Shown: one piece after another, positions 1 to 11,597 of the stretch
How the letters are laid out: every line of letters begins with the position of its first letter
Numbering within the stretch: the first letter of the stretch is position 1
Assembly (NCBI RefSeq): GCF_029784135.1
Contig: NC_073745.1
Coordinates: 243,625,624 to 243,689,623, forward strand
DNA: 64,000 bases
DNA from: Toxorhynchites rutilus septentrionalis
Lineage: Eukaryota > Arthropoda > Insecta > Diptera > Culicidae
Reading direction: 5' to 3'
Position numbers and translations under genes: made by a program
Notes under the pieces: model-generated
Told to the model about the DNA's origin: nothing
Database searches by the model: none
Seen by the model: the letters and a program-made list of their open reading frames with translations, nothing else

Positions 1-260
1 TTACAATGACATTTTTGTTAGACCAACTGGATTTCGCGTCTGCAGAATTAAGATTCGGTTTCCGTTGGAGTGAAGCGGAAATGGCATTGGATTCGCAGAT
101 GGAATAACGCGCTTTGAAAACAAAATGTTATAATGAATAATAGTAAAAGCAAAATTGTAGAAGGCCAACTGAAAGATCTATCAGTGAAGTTCTGCGATTG
201 AACCCACGAACGGTTTCATAGAAGTAAACGTGCAAAAGTATTCATATCTAAAAATCTATT

Positions 261-293
261 TCGGGCGGGACGAAGTTCGGCTGGTCAGCTAGT
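261..293 (+). mobile_element. Possible Helitron-type 3' terminus
   Basis: A GC-rich block holding a small self-complementary stem (cgaagttcg) ends in CTAGT at 289-293 and is followed by an AT-rich stretch. Arthropod Helitrons characteristically end with a short GC-rich hairpin and CTAG before an A/T. The upstream 260 bases show no Rep/helicase coding, so this would be a non-autonomous or 5'-cut copy. The call rests on a short terminal motif only, recognised from memory. Confidence 0.35.
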
Positions 294-354
294 TAAAAAT
301 AAAACTAATGAACCCTTCGAAATAGCTTGATTTTATGTTCCAGATACTATGGAA

Positions 355-995
355 ATGGGAATTTCTATCTTTACAAATATCCACCTCTACATAACTCTCT
401 CTATACAATTCGATATTTCTACAAAACTCATTTTCTACAAATCTCTATCTCTACAAATATTCAAATCAGCAAATCTTTATCTCAACAAATGTCTGTCTCT
501 GCAAATCTCTATTTCTATAAATCTCTATCTATACAAATCTTTATTTCTACAAATCTCTATCTCTTCAAATCTCTATCCCTACAAAACCCTATATCTCCAA
601 ATCTCTATAACTACAAATATCTAGCTTTATAAATCTCTATCTCTGAAAATTTCCGCCTCTAAAACATTATCTATTTTTACAAATATCTATCTCAACAAAT
701 CTCAAACCCCACAATCCACTATCTCTACAATTCTCTATTTCTACAAATCTCTATATCTACAAATATCTATTCCTAAAAATCTCTATCTCAACAAATCCCT
801 ATCTCTACAAATCTATATTTTTACAAATTTCTATGTCTACAAGTCTCTATCTCTACAAATCCGTATCGCTTCAAATCTCCATCTCTTCAAATCTCTATCT
901 CTACAAATATTTAGCTTTATAAATCTCTATATCTGAAAATCTCCGTCTCCAAAACTCTACTTTTGCAAATATCTCTTCGAATCTCCAGCTTAGAG
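355..995. repeat. Degenerate pyrimidine-rich minisatellite (about 17-18 bp unit)
   Basis: Imperfect tandem copies of a unit close to TCTCTATCTCTACAAA run for about 640 bases, with drifting variants (TTCTACAAATCTC, TCTTCAAATC, TTTATAAATCTC). The plus strand is strongly pyrimidine-biased. Overlapping long reading frames through it encode only Ser/Leu/Tyr/Ile-rich low-complexity peptide and are products of the repeat, not genes. Confidence 0.85.
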
Positions 996-1070
996 ATTTG
1001 AATAGAGAGATTGTTTTGGTGAGGAATGACGAATTTTTTCGTTTAACACATTTTGATCTGGATTATAATA

Positions 1071-1158
1071 CAGCATGCTGCGTTTCGATCGCACCTGAAG
1101 AAAACAGTGTGTGATTATAATAGTTCACACACTGTTCTCTTCAGGTTTTCGCATGCTG
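1071..1158. repeat. Compact hairpin with 21-22 bp near-perfect inner stem
   Basis: Bases 1094-1114 pair with 1124-1145 with one internal mismatch and a loop of about 9 nt. An outer 7-bp arm (CAGCATG 1071-1077 with 1152-1158) closes an asymmetric internal loop. The phrase ATTATAATA lies just 5' of the structure and again in the loop. The size would fit a pre-miRNA-like or MITE-core hairpin. I do not recognise the arm sequence as a known miRNA, and nothing shows transcription. Confidence 0.6.
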
Positions 1159-2594
1159 AATCCCGAATAAGGGAATCAATTTTAGGCTCGTTTTGAGCCC
1201 TTTATGCATTGTAAGTATTTCTGAATCCGAATTCCAGATAGATCGTCCCGGAACTAACTAGTTCCTGACCGAAAAGAAAGTAATATGGTAAAGACCGGGT
1301 TGCTGAGTGCCGAGTATGCTTTAGCTATATTGTATCCCAAATGAACGGGTATCTAAACGAATATCTTTCGATCGAGATAAGTCCGAATACATGCATTCAT
1401 TGTTTTACTCAACCTCTCCATAGGATTGAGTTGGAAGGAATGATATGATATCTCTTGAGTAAATATCCGATATCTTTCGACAAAAATGTGTACACATAAT
1501 GCGTAATAATGCATTCCGGCATCGAATAGCGTAAAGCCACATTTCCTACGATTAGCTTACTAACAAATAAGTGGATATTTCTCTAACAGGGACACCAGTA
1601 AGCAGTGTTTCTAAAATGAATATACAATCAGTATCAAATGATAATTATTTTGTTTAGATCGAGGATAAGGCTGTATGAAGTATCGAGTAATGATCTGCCA
1701 CAGTTATGATGTGGTTCGTTGTTACGTCGTTTAAAGTAATTGGGAACGGTTCACTGGACTCGCATTACTGGAAAATTGTACATTTATGTACTAATAGTAC
1801 CTTTTTCGGATCAATGCCAGAGTTTGCATAATCGGAAGTGGAAACACAGGCCTTACACTCGATCTGGTAATCCAGAACACTACAGATAATTATCTGATAA
1901 TTTTGGATCAAACACACCAGCTGTCTCTGCCCAGATAGTTTCTGAGCAGAGTTCCAGATTGATGAAGAGTAGACTGGCTACCCGATGGTTATTGAAGAAA
2001 TGAGATCGAATATAGTCAAATGCGCTTGATCTATACTGTTTATGTTTATTGCGACTGAACTGTTTTTAACATTTCGTGCCCTATTTATATGATTGGTCCC
2101 ATAATCATCTGAATAGCGTAGAATTGCGATTGATTCCTTGGTCGGGTTCCTTCTCGAATATTCGCTATAAACAATACGCTTTGTATAGCGGGTTCTTTTC
2201 CATGCGTTCCCTGTTCCGTGACAATTGGGATGCTATTGTTTACATGTTGTGATTATCGTTTTGTGTTGTCTTCAATGCTAGTGTTGTTTATTATGTGTTG
2301 TACAAATACTGTTTTATGTTTGATTCCCAATGAAACGGTGAGTGTCGATTAATAAACAGATATGTATATGCACTAATTATTATTCTTTTCCAAGAGCGAA
2401 TTCTGGTCTGGAAATGCTGATTTGAATGGATTTAGTGTTTTTAGTGTTAAGAGATGTTTGTTGTTTTGGAACTTGAAAGTTTTGTTTAAATTTAAATGAA
2501 GTGTTGGAAATTAAATTGCGTGTTTTCCTTTGATCTCGTCCGGGTCGCGACACCAGCAGTAGCCGTATTGATCACATAGCAATATATATTGAAG
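1159..2594. other. AT-rich sequence with no recognisable gene
   Basis: No open frame of note, no protein similarity I can read and no clear terminal inverted repeats. It contains GT-rich stretches around 2230-2330 and a short palindromic piece near 2163-2192. I see nothing further to support. Confidence 0.6.
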
Positions 2595-4208
2595 GCTTCA
2601 CTTACACCATTGCACTATGGTCCAGGAGGTGCATTTAAGTGGAAATTAGCATCTAGAGCTCGACAGTGATTTTCTAGACAAAAACTGTCTCCGACAAAGT
2701 TGTTACATATAACAGAGCGCTCATTTTTATGTTATCAAAAATAGGGTGACCAAAATTTACGATGAAATAAAAAATCTAACTTTCTTATCTTTATAGATAG
2801 AGGTAAACATAGTTTGACAATATTGTAGCTCTGGTTATTTTAAGTAACTTTGTGGAACAATATTTCTTTCTATCTCTTCAAATAACCGATATAACGCTTT
2901 TTTTCTAGGTTGAGTTAGGGTTACCATGAAAAAAAAGGTTTTTTTGCTCTAACTTTTATATGTAAAATTCTACATCAAAACTGTCTTTGAATGATCTTTA
3001 GAGCTTTCCAATCCACGCATTTTACATAACTAGAGCTAAGCATTTGATTTTGTAGTTTTTTTATTTGTATGATTTTTATTTATTACTATGAATTTAATTT
3101 CCATTATAACAACCAAAACATGTTAATATGTACATAAGGAAGATTATAAAAATAAATTTGAATAAAACAATAGGAACAACAAAAGTTTGGTAAAATAATG
3201 TCATCAATCAACTCATCGCCAGTAAAATATGTCAATATATTACTAAAAAATAACACGTCGAGCCCCGAGTTGTTCTTCATACGGTTTCTATTCAGGAAGC
3301 ATTTGATAATTTGTCGGTCCCCGTTTTTCTTTTTATACAATAAATATATTTTATTGTAGAAAAAGAAAATAGTCAGAAATTTTTCTCGTAATAATTGTAT
3401 AACGTCTTCTATATTTCGTACACCGTAAAAAGGAAATCAACAATGTGTCTTCTTTGAACCTCCATGTTGAGTGGCTATAAGACTGAACTGAAGTGATGCT
3501 GCTTTAAAGTTTACGCTTACTATATGCATTTAAAAATTGCAACTTGTTCATTTATATGCAAAAACTCATAATTTCAAATTTAATTTACTCAAATACAAAA
3601 AATAACACTCTTTTGGAAGTTACACCTTATGTAGAATCAAATGTGCTCTTTAAAATGCCATCAATCATTTTTTATTATGTTTGCCCCAAAAAGAACAACT
3701 AGCAAATGAAAAGGTCGTGTTTTCGGGGAAAAAACATCAATAACTTTGAGTAGAATTAAGATACATACAAGTTATGCACCGTAAAATGCGTGGATTGGAA
3801 AGCTCTAAAGATCATTCAAAGACAGTTTTGATGTAGAATTTTACATATAAAAGTTAGAGCAAAAAAACCTTTTTTTTCATGGTAACCCTAACTCAACCTT
3901 GAGAAAAAGCGCTATATCGGTTATTTGAAGAGATAGAAAGAAATATTGTTCCACAAAGCTACTTAAAATAACCAGGGCTACAATATTGTTGAACTATGTT
4001 TACCTCTAAATATAGAGATAAGAAAGTTAGATTTTTCATTTCATCGAAAATTTTGGTCACCCTATTTTTGATAACATAAAACTGAGCGCTCTATTATATG
4101 TAACAACTTTGTCGAAGACAGTTTTTGTCTAGAGAATCACTGTCGAGCTCTAGATGCTAATTTCCACTTAAATGCACCTCCTGGACCAGAGTGCATTGAA
4201 AGTGAAGC
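2595..4208. mobile_element. Foldback element with arms of about 430 bp
   Basis: The left arm 2595-3025 is matched in reverse complement by 3781-4208 with few differences, so the 1.6-kb unit could fold into a very long hairpin with a loop of about 750 bases. Outer ends read GCTTCAC inward on both sides. I could not find a convincing target duplication, and the arms carry no transposase. The structure fits a Foldback-type or long-TIR non-autonomous DNA transposon. The loop holds a piece of the TTAA-type MITE seen again at 29950 (see 3252-3385). Confidence 0.85.
3252..3385. mobile_element. Fragment of TTAA-type MITE inside the foldback loop
   Basis: AACACGTCGAGCCCCGAGTTG and the following bases (including the TCGGTCCCC and ATAGTCAGAAAT motifs) resemble the left part of the element at 29950-30584 in the same order. 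Only one end is recognisable here. It indicates a nested or captured copy within the foldback element. Confidence 0.5.
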
Positions 4209-4716
4209 AACTTTTGTTATTGTGGAAAAACTCACGAAACAATCGAACGATTACTGTTAAATTTTGACACGTATCCATTGAATGATGGTGCTTTGTAATA
4301 GTCAAGTAGATTTTTGCAAGAGGCGCCTTCTAGATGTCAACCTTATGAACTTTTCAGCCGAACTGTTAAATCTACAAGAAGTTGACATAGACGGACACCT
4401 TCGCGAGGCTCTCTTATTTTTAACAAAATCATGCTGTTTGTCACTGAAACTCTTCATATACCTTCAATTTCAAATCAAAATTTCTTAAAAAATTATCATC
4501 ATGTTTGAATTAACTTCCTATGATTGAAAGGGAGAAGCGATTCTTTTACATAATATGATACAGGGACGTTGACTTGAGCATAACCGTCGATGAATGATTG
4601 AAAAACTTATCTAAGGATAGCTTCAGTTTGGTCATATCTTGTATATTAAAACGGAACGATCAGCTATTCTAGTAAAAACCGATTTGGGAAAGAGGAACAT
4701 TCGAACGTTTATTTTC
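4209..4716. other. Intergenic, nothing recognised
   Basis: A 68-codon frame at 4282-4488 exists but shows no domain, signal or codon pattern that supports a gene. I see no repeat ends here. Confidence 0.5.
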
Positions 4717-4870
4717 GTCTTCTTCTCAGATGGCACTCAATATTACTAGAGACACTCTACCCTTTCAACATAGTCTTTCCTGCGATATTTTTAGATGGAT
4801 TTCGATGCCGATTAACACGACTTGATTGTATCTTGAGTAGCAAATTCGAGAAGACTCGTGTACTTTGTAT
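4717..4870 (-). mobile_element. Diverged SINE 3' portion
   Basis: The block starting CTTCTTCT...GATGGCACT and running through AACACGACTTGA to GACTCGTG follows, in order, the 3' part of the complete SINE at 25110-25384, with about a quarter of bases changed. The tRNA-like head is missing. It is an old 5'-truncated minus-strand copy. Confidence 0.6.
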
Positions 4871-5639
4871 TTTGTTACAAAGTACAACATTCGAACATAA
4901 TCGTAATGGAATAGAACAAAGAATGCTCGTCGCTCTCTCCAGACACTGTTCGATCTCTGTTATTAGAATTTGAGATACATTTAAAAATCACTAAAAAAAA
5001 TCATATTCCTCCTCTCAGATCTCCAATCAAGAGAGTCAACCGTTGCCACACTGTTTTTTCTGCAATTTGAGGAAGAATATACGATTGATAAAACATTTCT
5101 AATTATTATCGAACTTAGAAATTCCAATTACATCCTCTGATTCTGCTTATTCATAGGGAAATTTTGCCATTTGTGTAGAAAGGGAAGACTTCGAAAGATT
5201 GTGCACCTACTCAGCTGATTGATGCTGATGCAGAGAATAAAACGAGAGAAGGGAAGAAACACCTCAAAAAGTAATGGAGCTATGTGTATGCAAGGCTTCG
5301 GGGATATCATCCTCCTCCATAACGTAACAACATGACGGCTACAATTGTCTGTAAATGATACTAAATTTAAGATAACGCGAGAACAAAACATGGGATTTGA
5401 AAAAAAAACGTATTTCGCAAATTTATGTGAAACGACAAAAACTTTTGAGAATTGTGTTTAGCCTTTTCGAAAGTTATACGAACAAATTATCTCAAAATCT
5501 ACTTCATCTTCCTCATTCGAAAAACCACAACTCGAAATCCTGCTGTCTGATTAAAGTATGGTGGAACACAAAAATAACATTTGAAATACACTTTCCATCT
5601 CGAGAGTGGTTAGTCTCAAGATGAAACGTTTTATATCGT

Positions 5640-5990
5640 TCTTATTCCAGAGTTGCAAATAGATTCTATATTTTGATGGAAACTTCTGCAGGGTCGCATC
5701 GAATGTTTGTTGAAGTTTGCGGCCAATATGCGCTCTCTTGGTAAATCGATTTGGGTGGTTCAATGAAAAATTTGTTTCTTGACGCAAGAAACGAAAAGAC
5801 GAAGATCTCGGTAAAAAAATTAAAACGGGGCGTTGAAAGCACTGATTGAAGTTGACACTACAACTCAGCAACAATTCGCAGATCAATTGAGTGTGGCTCG
5901 AGAAGATTTTGAACTCAATTGGATTTTTCCAAAAGATGAATGGTGACTGAAGTGGGAAAATCTAGAAACTAGATTCTCTGTAGCCTCCCA
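5640..5990 (+). pseudogene. Mariner transposase N-terminal relic
   Basis: Broken plus-strand frames read peptides typical of the mariner DNA-binding region: SHRMFVEVCGQYALS near 5696-5740, then ALIEVDTTTQQQFADQLSVA near 5837-5897, matching the family pattern (A)ESHRxLVExxG...LLDEDxxQTQxxLAxxLxV. Several frameshifts and stops separate the pieces and no catalytic domain follows. It is a truncated fossil distinct from the copies at 38478 and 56018. Confidence 0.5.
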
Positions 5991-8900
5991 GCTGCGTGTT
6001 TTGTCAGCTATCGCTTCATCCCGCGGCAATTTTGAACAAACACCCGCCATAATCAATATATCCGTCAAAACCATAACACCACCCGTCAACGTCTCTCTCC
6101 AGATAATCTTTTCTTCCTCTTCCAGGTAATAATGAAATATTGAAAGCAATAAAAGCGACGAGGCGACAATTAACTTATCCCATCCCTTTCGGCTACCATA
6201 TATATTTCTATTTCTAGCGCCCTTTCACCGACTAAGGAAGCCCATAATACATCATCGCCTCCTCACAGCGAATCGTGTTTCTATTCTCGATTTCGGCTCA
6301 GTTTCCGTTCCCTTAGGCCTACTCTTTTCCCGTGGGCTTCTCGCCGACGTCAAAGCCGACGACAACGATGCTGATGATGCCGAGATGATACCACACACAG
6401 GATCCGCTGCTATTCCAACAACCCAATCGAATCAGCTGTTGTGAGCTGAAGGTGGTGGCGGCGGTGGCGGTGGTTACGATAGCAGCACCGGTACCGGCAA
6501 TGGAACTCTGCAAGTATTAGTGCCCGGCACTTTTAGAGCACACAAGACGGACGAAAGAATCACGCTCCGATGACTGGCATGACTATGATGATCTGATGCT
6601 TGTTGCTGCTGCTGATAGCTCCCGTGACTTCGGAAAGGTATACGCAGCAGCAGCAGCGCGCGTAAATACAAACACATGCACATACACATACGCAAACGTG
6701 TACCGTGTGTCTCTGGGTTTTTCGGGAAGATACTCGAACGAAGGAGCGCACATTGTTTCGAGCTGAATTTCCCGGTATTTTGGATTTTTTCTTTTCTTAG
6801 ATCCTTCTTTCATCTCCGTCTGTCATGCTTCTTCGCAATGATTAGGGAACGACGTTATGAGCGCGGTCAAACGAGATCTAACACGTTTGTTTGTAATGTT
6901 TGTAATGTAGTGTCCGCGGCAATAAAATGTTTTGCTAAGAGTTCTGTTTGTCCATCATGTCGCGCAATTGTTTAATTACACTGTCAATGTCAACAAGATG
7001 CGAGTTATTTCGACATGCGGTGCGCCACATGGTGCAGTCCATCCTCCTCCTTCTCCTCCTCCTGCTCATCTATTGGAAGAGATAGCTCCTCTCTTTGAGG
7101 GTGCCACGCACATATTGTCATGACAAATTTATGTTTACGGTTACGCGCTAACGGTGACAGCAGTTGTATGGGTGTGAGCCTCCCAAACACAGGAGAGATA
7201 GGCACAATTATTGCGCATCAGAGGTGCCAGATTTGTTTTCGCGTGAATCTTGGAATATATCAAATAAAAATTCGTATTTTGCGTAAATCAAACCGACTAA
7301 AAGCTTCTCTGCAGAGTAGCTTTAACTCTTTTTGATCGGATTAATTTTCCTTGAAAGAGATCTTCTTCATTTATCCACACTGACAATCTTTCGTTGAAAC
7401 CGAGTTCCGTTTTCTATTATTCATGAAGGCTCCGTAGTATTTCGTGATCAGGTTCAATAGATAAAATTACATAAATTACAATGTTATAATCACAAAGAAT
7501 ATTTGATTGTGATTAGTTTTGTGGAAATAAAATACTGCGCAATTTCAGATATAACATATTATTTTTTTCCCTCTTTCAGATGTGAAAACTATATAAATAT
7601 TGACAATGGCTGAATCAAGTTGATAAATTCACAGTTCCTGCATATGAGAACTATCTTGGAGTGTCCGGAAGTAGAATAAACGTGATTCATTTTTAAGCTT
7701 TTTCTTTATTTGCATTATTTTCTCAGTTCAAGAGCAAAATCCAGACATCCCACCAATCGTTTACATTTTGCGTTAGTTTGCCTATTACATGCTTGAATGC
7801 AGCATTTAGTATGATTCTTTGCTGTGGAGACTGAGAGTAGACAAACGACCGAGAGAGTTAAACACGAGTATTAGTGAAAAAAAAACCTCTGCTCTGCTAT
7901 ATAGGACTGTTTGCTGGAAATTTATGAAAAGACGGAATGAAGCATGGCGGCGCTTAAAAGCTAAAAAAAATAGAAATTTCGTAGAAATGTAACAAGTCCA
8001 ACTAAAAATTGTTTTGAACATTTGACAAAAATATGGTGTTCGATAAAGTGGTTGAACAATCAATGAACTTTCTAAGAAAAATGAAATTTTGAATACACTG
8101 TGCAAAAACTTGATCATAAATTTTAATTTATATAAAAAAAAATTTGTATGCCCAAAAACTATATACTTTCATTAGAATACTATTTTAAAATACCAAAGTT
8201 GGGCAGTGTCATCATCTCGTACTCACCAAAATGAATATAATTTTTAAAAATAACGCGAATCGTTTAAGAAAAATAATATAAAACATAGATTATACATGCA
8301 AATCTGCATTAACAATTAGGAAAAAATGTATGAAGACTATCCGTTTCCGAGATAAACTGGTAATCTGGCGTGGAATGATTGCTCCGTAGTCAATTTTGGC
8401 TAGATTTTTCTAAATGTGAGAAGAATATGGTTTCAATTTTGTTTAATTTTTTAAGAACTACACTTTCATCAACCAAAATTTTGAAACAGAATAGAGCGGA
8501 AAAGTGGTAAAATTAGTCCAATAAAAATGATTACTTAAAAAATGATGATACTCGACAAACGAATAAAAAACCCGGATAACATTGATAGGCAGAGGTGATT
8601 TTTCTGTTTTCAAAAAACTCAAATTTTAACGTCTGAGTTGAGTTTTTTGAAAACAGAAGTTCGAATAAGCTAATATTTTGCATAGGGTATATTATCGTGC
8701 AAATCAACATTTCGTAGCAAGTTCCGAATGAAAAATCGAGATAACTATTTTTGTTGGCACCCAAAACCATACTTTTCGGTTCATACTCCGAAAAAAAAAC
8801 CCAGAATGTCAATTTTTGCAATTTTAAGACATTTGGCATTAATTTTTTTTATTTTTCGAAAAAGCCCGATTTCCCTTACACCCCCCTTGGGTGATTTTCC

Positions 8901-9418
8901 GATTTTCAAAAAACTCAAACTTTGACTGCTTTGCGCCACTCTCCCTCCGATTGAGCTGAAATTCGGCATAGGGTGTTTTTTCGAGGTGGTGAACATTTTG
9001 TATAGGGTAACTTTTTGAAATTTAAGGGGCGATTTTTTCATACGGCCATACATTTATTGGCACCCTACTCCATGCTGACAAACGTTCTCCTCTCCATTCT
9101 TAATTTCTCGGCACAAACATCAGTAACTTTTCTGTACATTTTCTAGGGTTTTCCCACCGTATTGTGGGTGAATCTTCAGAAATTGATCGAATATTGTTGA
9201 ATAAGATTGTAGTCATCGATATCTTTTACGGGAAGGAGAATTTTTACAATTTTTATTTTTTTATTTGAATTTTTATGTGTATATGAACACTATTGCGTTA
9301 GTCATAAATTATGCCAATTTATCCAAATCCACGACAAAAAAAATTAACCCCAGATGGGTTGGATCACAACCCCAGATGTGTTGTTGTGCGCTTCCACATT
9401 ACTTTTTCTCTCTAAATA
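5991..9418. other. Long non-coding stretch with low-complexity and hairpin-forming segments
   Basis: 6300-6700 is GC-richer with CAG/GGT-type and CA-rich simple sequence; overlapping frames there translate into His/Ser/Ala/Val runs and look like shadows of the repeats. 8603-8663 forms a short inverted repeat (TTCTGTTTTCAAAAAACTC against GAGTTTTTTGAAAACAGAA). 8780-9060 resembles the TTTCAAAAAACTC / GGGTG-type sequence also seen around 37000. I see no exon I can name. Confidence 0.5.
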
Positions 9419-9654
9419 CAGTAGAACGTGCTCTTTTGTTTTGGTCATGGCTTTCACATGATATGTTCTATGGTGTCCACGACCATAAAAATAGTTTAAT
9501 TATTTCTGTATTGATAAAATATAATTTTGTTACTGAAATATATATTTTTTTTTGTGTTTGCACCTCGTTTTTATTCGTTTATTGCGTTATTCGCGGTTTT
9601 CATTACACGCGGTGATCTTGCCAGACTATTCTGCGGATAATCTGAGTTCTACTG
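9419..9654. mobile_element. Pogo-like MITE, copy A
   Basis: A 236-bp unit starts CAGTAGAAC, ends GTTCTACTG and is flanked by TA on both sides. Its reverse complement aligns through most of its length with 62399-62698 (shared CCGCGGATAAT-type ends, AATAGTCTGGCAAG, GCAATAAA and GAGGTGCAAACAC). TIRs of the CAGTAGAACxxxGATTATCCGCG kind with TA duplication are typical of pogo/Tigger-derived MITEs. It has no coding capacity. Confidence 0.8.
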
Positions 9655-10784
9655 TAACTCTTAATCCATTCGAATATTATTCCTTTAATGCCGAAATCAG
9701 CTATCATGCGATTTATGCTATCTGTTAGGAATAGATAGTTTGTAGAGCTGTGTGAATTAACAGGTTCGAAAGAACTGAAGTTCCTTGCTGTATTGTTTAA
9801 ACAGGGTCGATAATGTGTTCGTAAAGATGGGAGTAAGCAAGACGCTTAAAAAGTTTCGGCGTAACAAAATGAATCAAAAGCACAGAGCAATCAGGGGTTC
9901 AACAAGTTCATCCTTGAGATCTGTTAGAGATTTTGCGGGGACCCTATCTTATTCTACTGACATGCCCTAGTCTAGATCCGACAAACCTTGTATAACTTCA
10001 TGATGCGATAAATCCACCAAGTCAGCGGTTCTGCCGTTCGATGAGTCTATGATACTCGGGTAGTCGTTTCCTGTCTACTAGCCGAAGGTCGGCCACCATA
10101 ATTTCTCGCCTCCGGAATTTCACTGTTCTTTCGTCTGCTATTCACAAACTTCCGAAAAAAAATCGGGGTTTTTTCTTAACCTATTCTGGATCCCAGCAAT
10201 GTGCACTCGATACGATTTTGTGTGTAACAATTTGATTGATCGCAAAAGTTGTTTATAAGGAACAACTTTTCCAAGGACCGATTCTAATGCATTTTTTCAG
10301 CTCTTTTCGTAGGTTTCGAGAACCTTGGTGATAATCGATAAGAAACATGATTTTGGTAATGCCTTTAAAAAAAATTAGTCGCAATCGGAATCACCCATCA
10401 TCACTCACATAATAATTGGGTGGCTGACGCTTTTCAAAGATACAAACAAAATCGGACAGATCGGGTCAAAAACGACTTATTTGATTCCATAGCAATTCTT
10501 TGATTTGTATGTTATATGTGTTGCAGATTTTTGAACCATTTTGAAATTCAGATCAAGTGTTTTTCAAAAATCAACAACATTTTATACAGTACTATCAGTG
10601 AAGAAAAATGCAAGTGAAACAACATATTCTGTAAATAGTAAGTTTTCAAAATTCGGTAAGTTTTATCTACAAATCCATGTTTCTGCAAAAATTAAATATA
10701 TTTCCGTAAAGCTGGCATCTCTGCACACGAGGGATAACGAATATTGCATGCGAGTGAAAGAGACAGACTGAGAGCACTACTTAC
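9655..10784. other. Downstream side of Psc exon 2; no further exon found
   Basis: In a PSC-type gene the exon after the RING half should encode the conserved SDxTLQxIVYKLVPGLYExEL region. I searched this stretch by eye on the minus strand and do not find it, so it is probably intron, with the remaining coding sequence nearer to or beyond the window start. No repeat ends were recognised. Confidence 0.45.
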
Positions 10785-10875
10785 TTGATGTTCGGTTTTG
10801 CTTTGTTTATCATCATCTCGCACTGAGGACAGTATTGCTCGGTCCGCAAATGTTTCATAATGCAGCTATGGCAAA
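10785..10875 (-). CDS. Psc: Psc-like PcG RING protein, second coding exon
   Basis: This 91-nt exon encodes FCHSCIMKHLRTEQYCPQCE and the following MMINKAKPNI, the second half of a C3HC4 RING finger: ligands C66, C69, C80 and C83 counted from the 11790 start. It is bounded by a polypyrimidine-AG acceptor (TTTTTCCAG before 10875, minus strand) and a consensus GTAAGT donor from 10784. Joining to the upstream exon restores HSFCHSC in phase. The AKPNIK ending and CEM(V/M)IN core are characteristic of Drosophila Psc rather than l(3)73Ah or PCGF3, where the equivalent stretch reads differently. It ends in phase 2; the following exon is not seen in the window. Confidence 0.85.
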
Positions 10876-11597
10876 CTGGAAAAATACGGAGAGGAAAAAA
10901 AACATAAGAAAGACAAACATTAATAAGAATGATGACGACGATGACGATAATGATGATGATGTAGGCTGTTTTCAACTTCAGCATTGTTTGGCGAGTCCTT
11001 GTCCCAGATACATTGCGTTATGTATCTACAGCCTTCCACCCCTTCTTCCTTGAGTGCTCCTCGTGGGTGAAGAGGGAGCAGAAACTTCTCAGCGCTAATA
11101 AGCAAATCAAATTATTCATCCATAATAAATTCGTTTGAGGATGGCAGAAGCGCCCGAGGGAAGCATGATAAATGATGCAAGATAACACACACCGCGCGCG
11201 TCGAGAAAATTTCGTGCTTGCAAAAACCGAGCTGTGTCCCCTCGCAAACATTGCGATTTGGCAATAAGGCCCGACTCGCTAGTTAAAAAAAAGGTCTACT
11301 AGAGTTTTGCCGAAATAAGAATTATTATAATTCTATCCCTTCTTGTCGTTAGGGACTCTCGTTAAGGCTCGCTGGAAAAGAGGTTATTGTTATTCTGTTT
11401 GCCTCCCTAGGCAGCATGAGAGAATAAAACATAAAAGCCTGGAAACATCAGGAGAGCGTAGAAATATATACAAGACAGAGGAATTGATCCTTGAAAGGGA
11501 ACACACAAATAAATAGTCGTGTCGGCAGGATGTCTTGGACAAGGACCCATGCTGACGGGATTCAGGAATGTTTGTACGAAGGAAATTTGATACTAAC
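10876..11597 (-). other. Intron of Psc-like gene
   Basis: A 722-bp intron with donor GTTAGT (11597 downward) and acceptor TTTTTCCAG interrupts the RING finger between its histidine and the fifth ligand. It carries a GAT/GAC trinucleotide tract near 10929-10962. No repeat with recognisable ends lies within it. Confidence 0.75.

Noticed and set aside
327..632. Two overlapping plus-strand ORFs of 91-101 codons
   Set aside because: They lie wholly in the TCTCTATCTCTACAAA minisatellite and encode only repeat-derived low-complexity peptide.
360..990. CRISPR-like array
   Set aside because: Units are contiguous without unique spacers and the sequence is eukaryotic.
6319..6813. Overlapping minus-strand ORFs rich in Cys, Ser, Ala and Val
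   Set aside because: They track simple sequence (CA, CAG and GGT-type runs); none has a domain or splice support.
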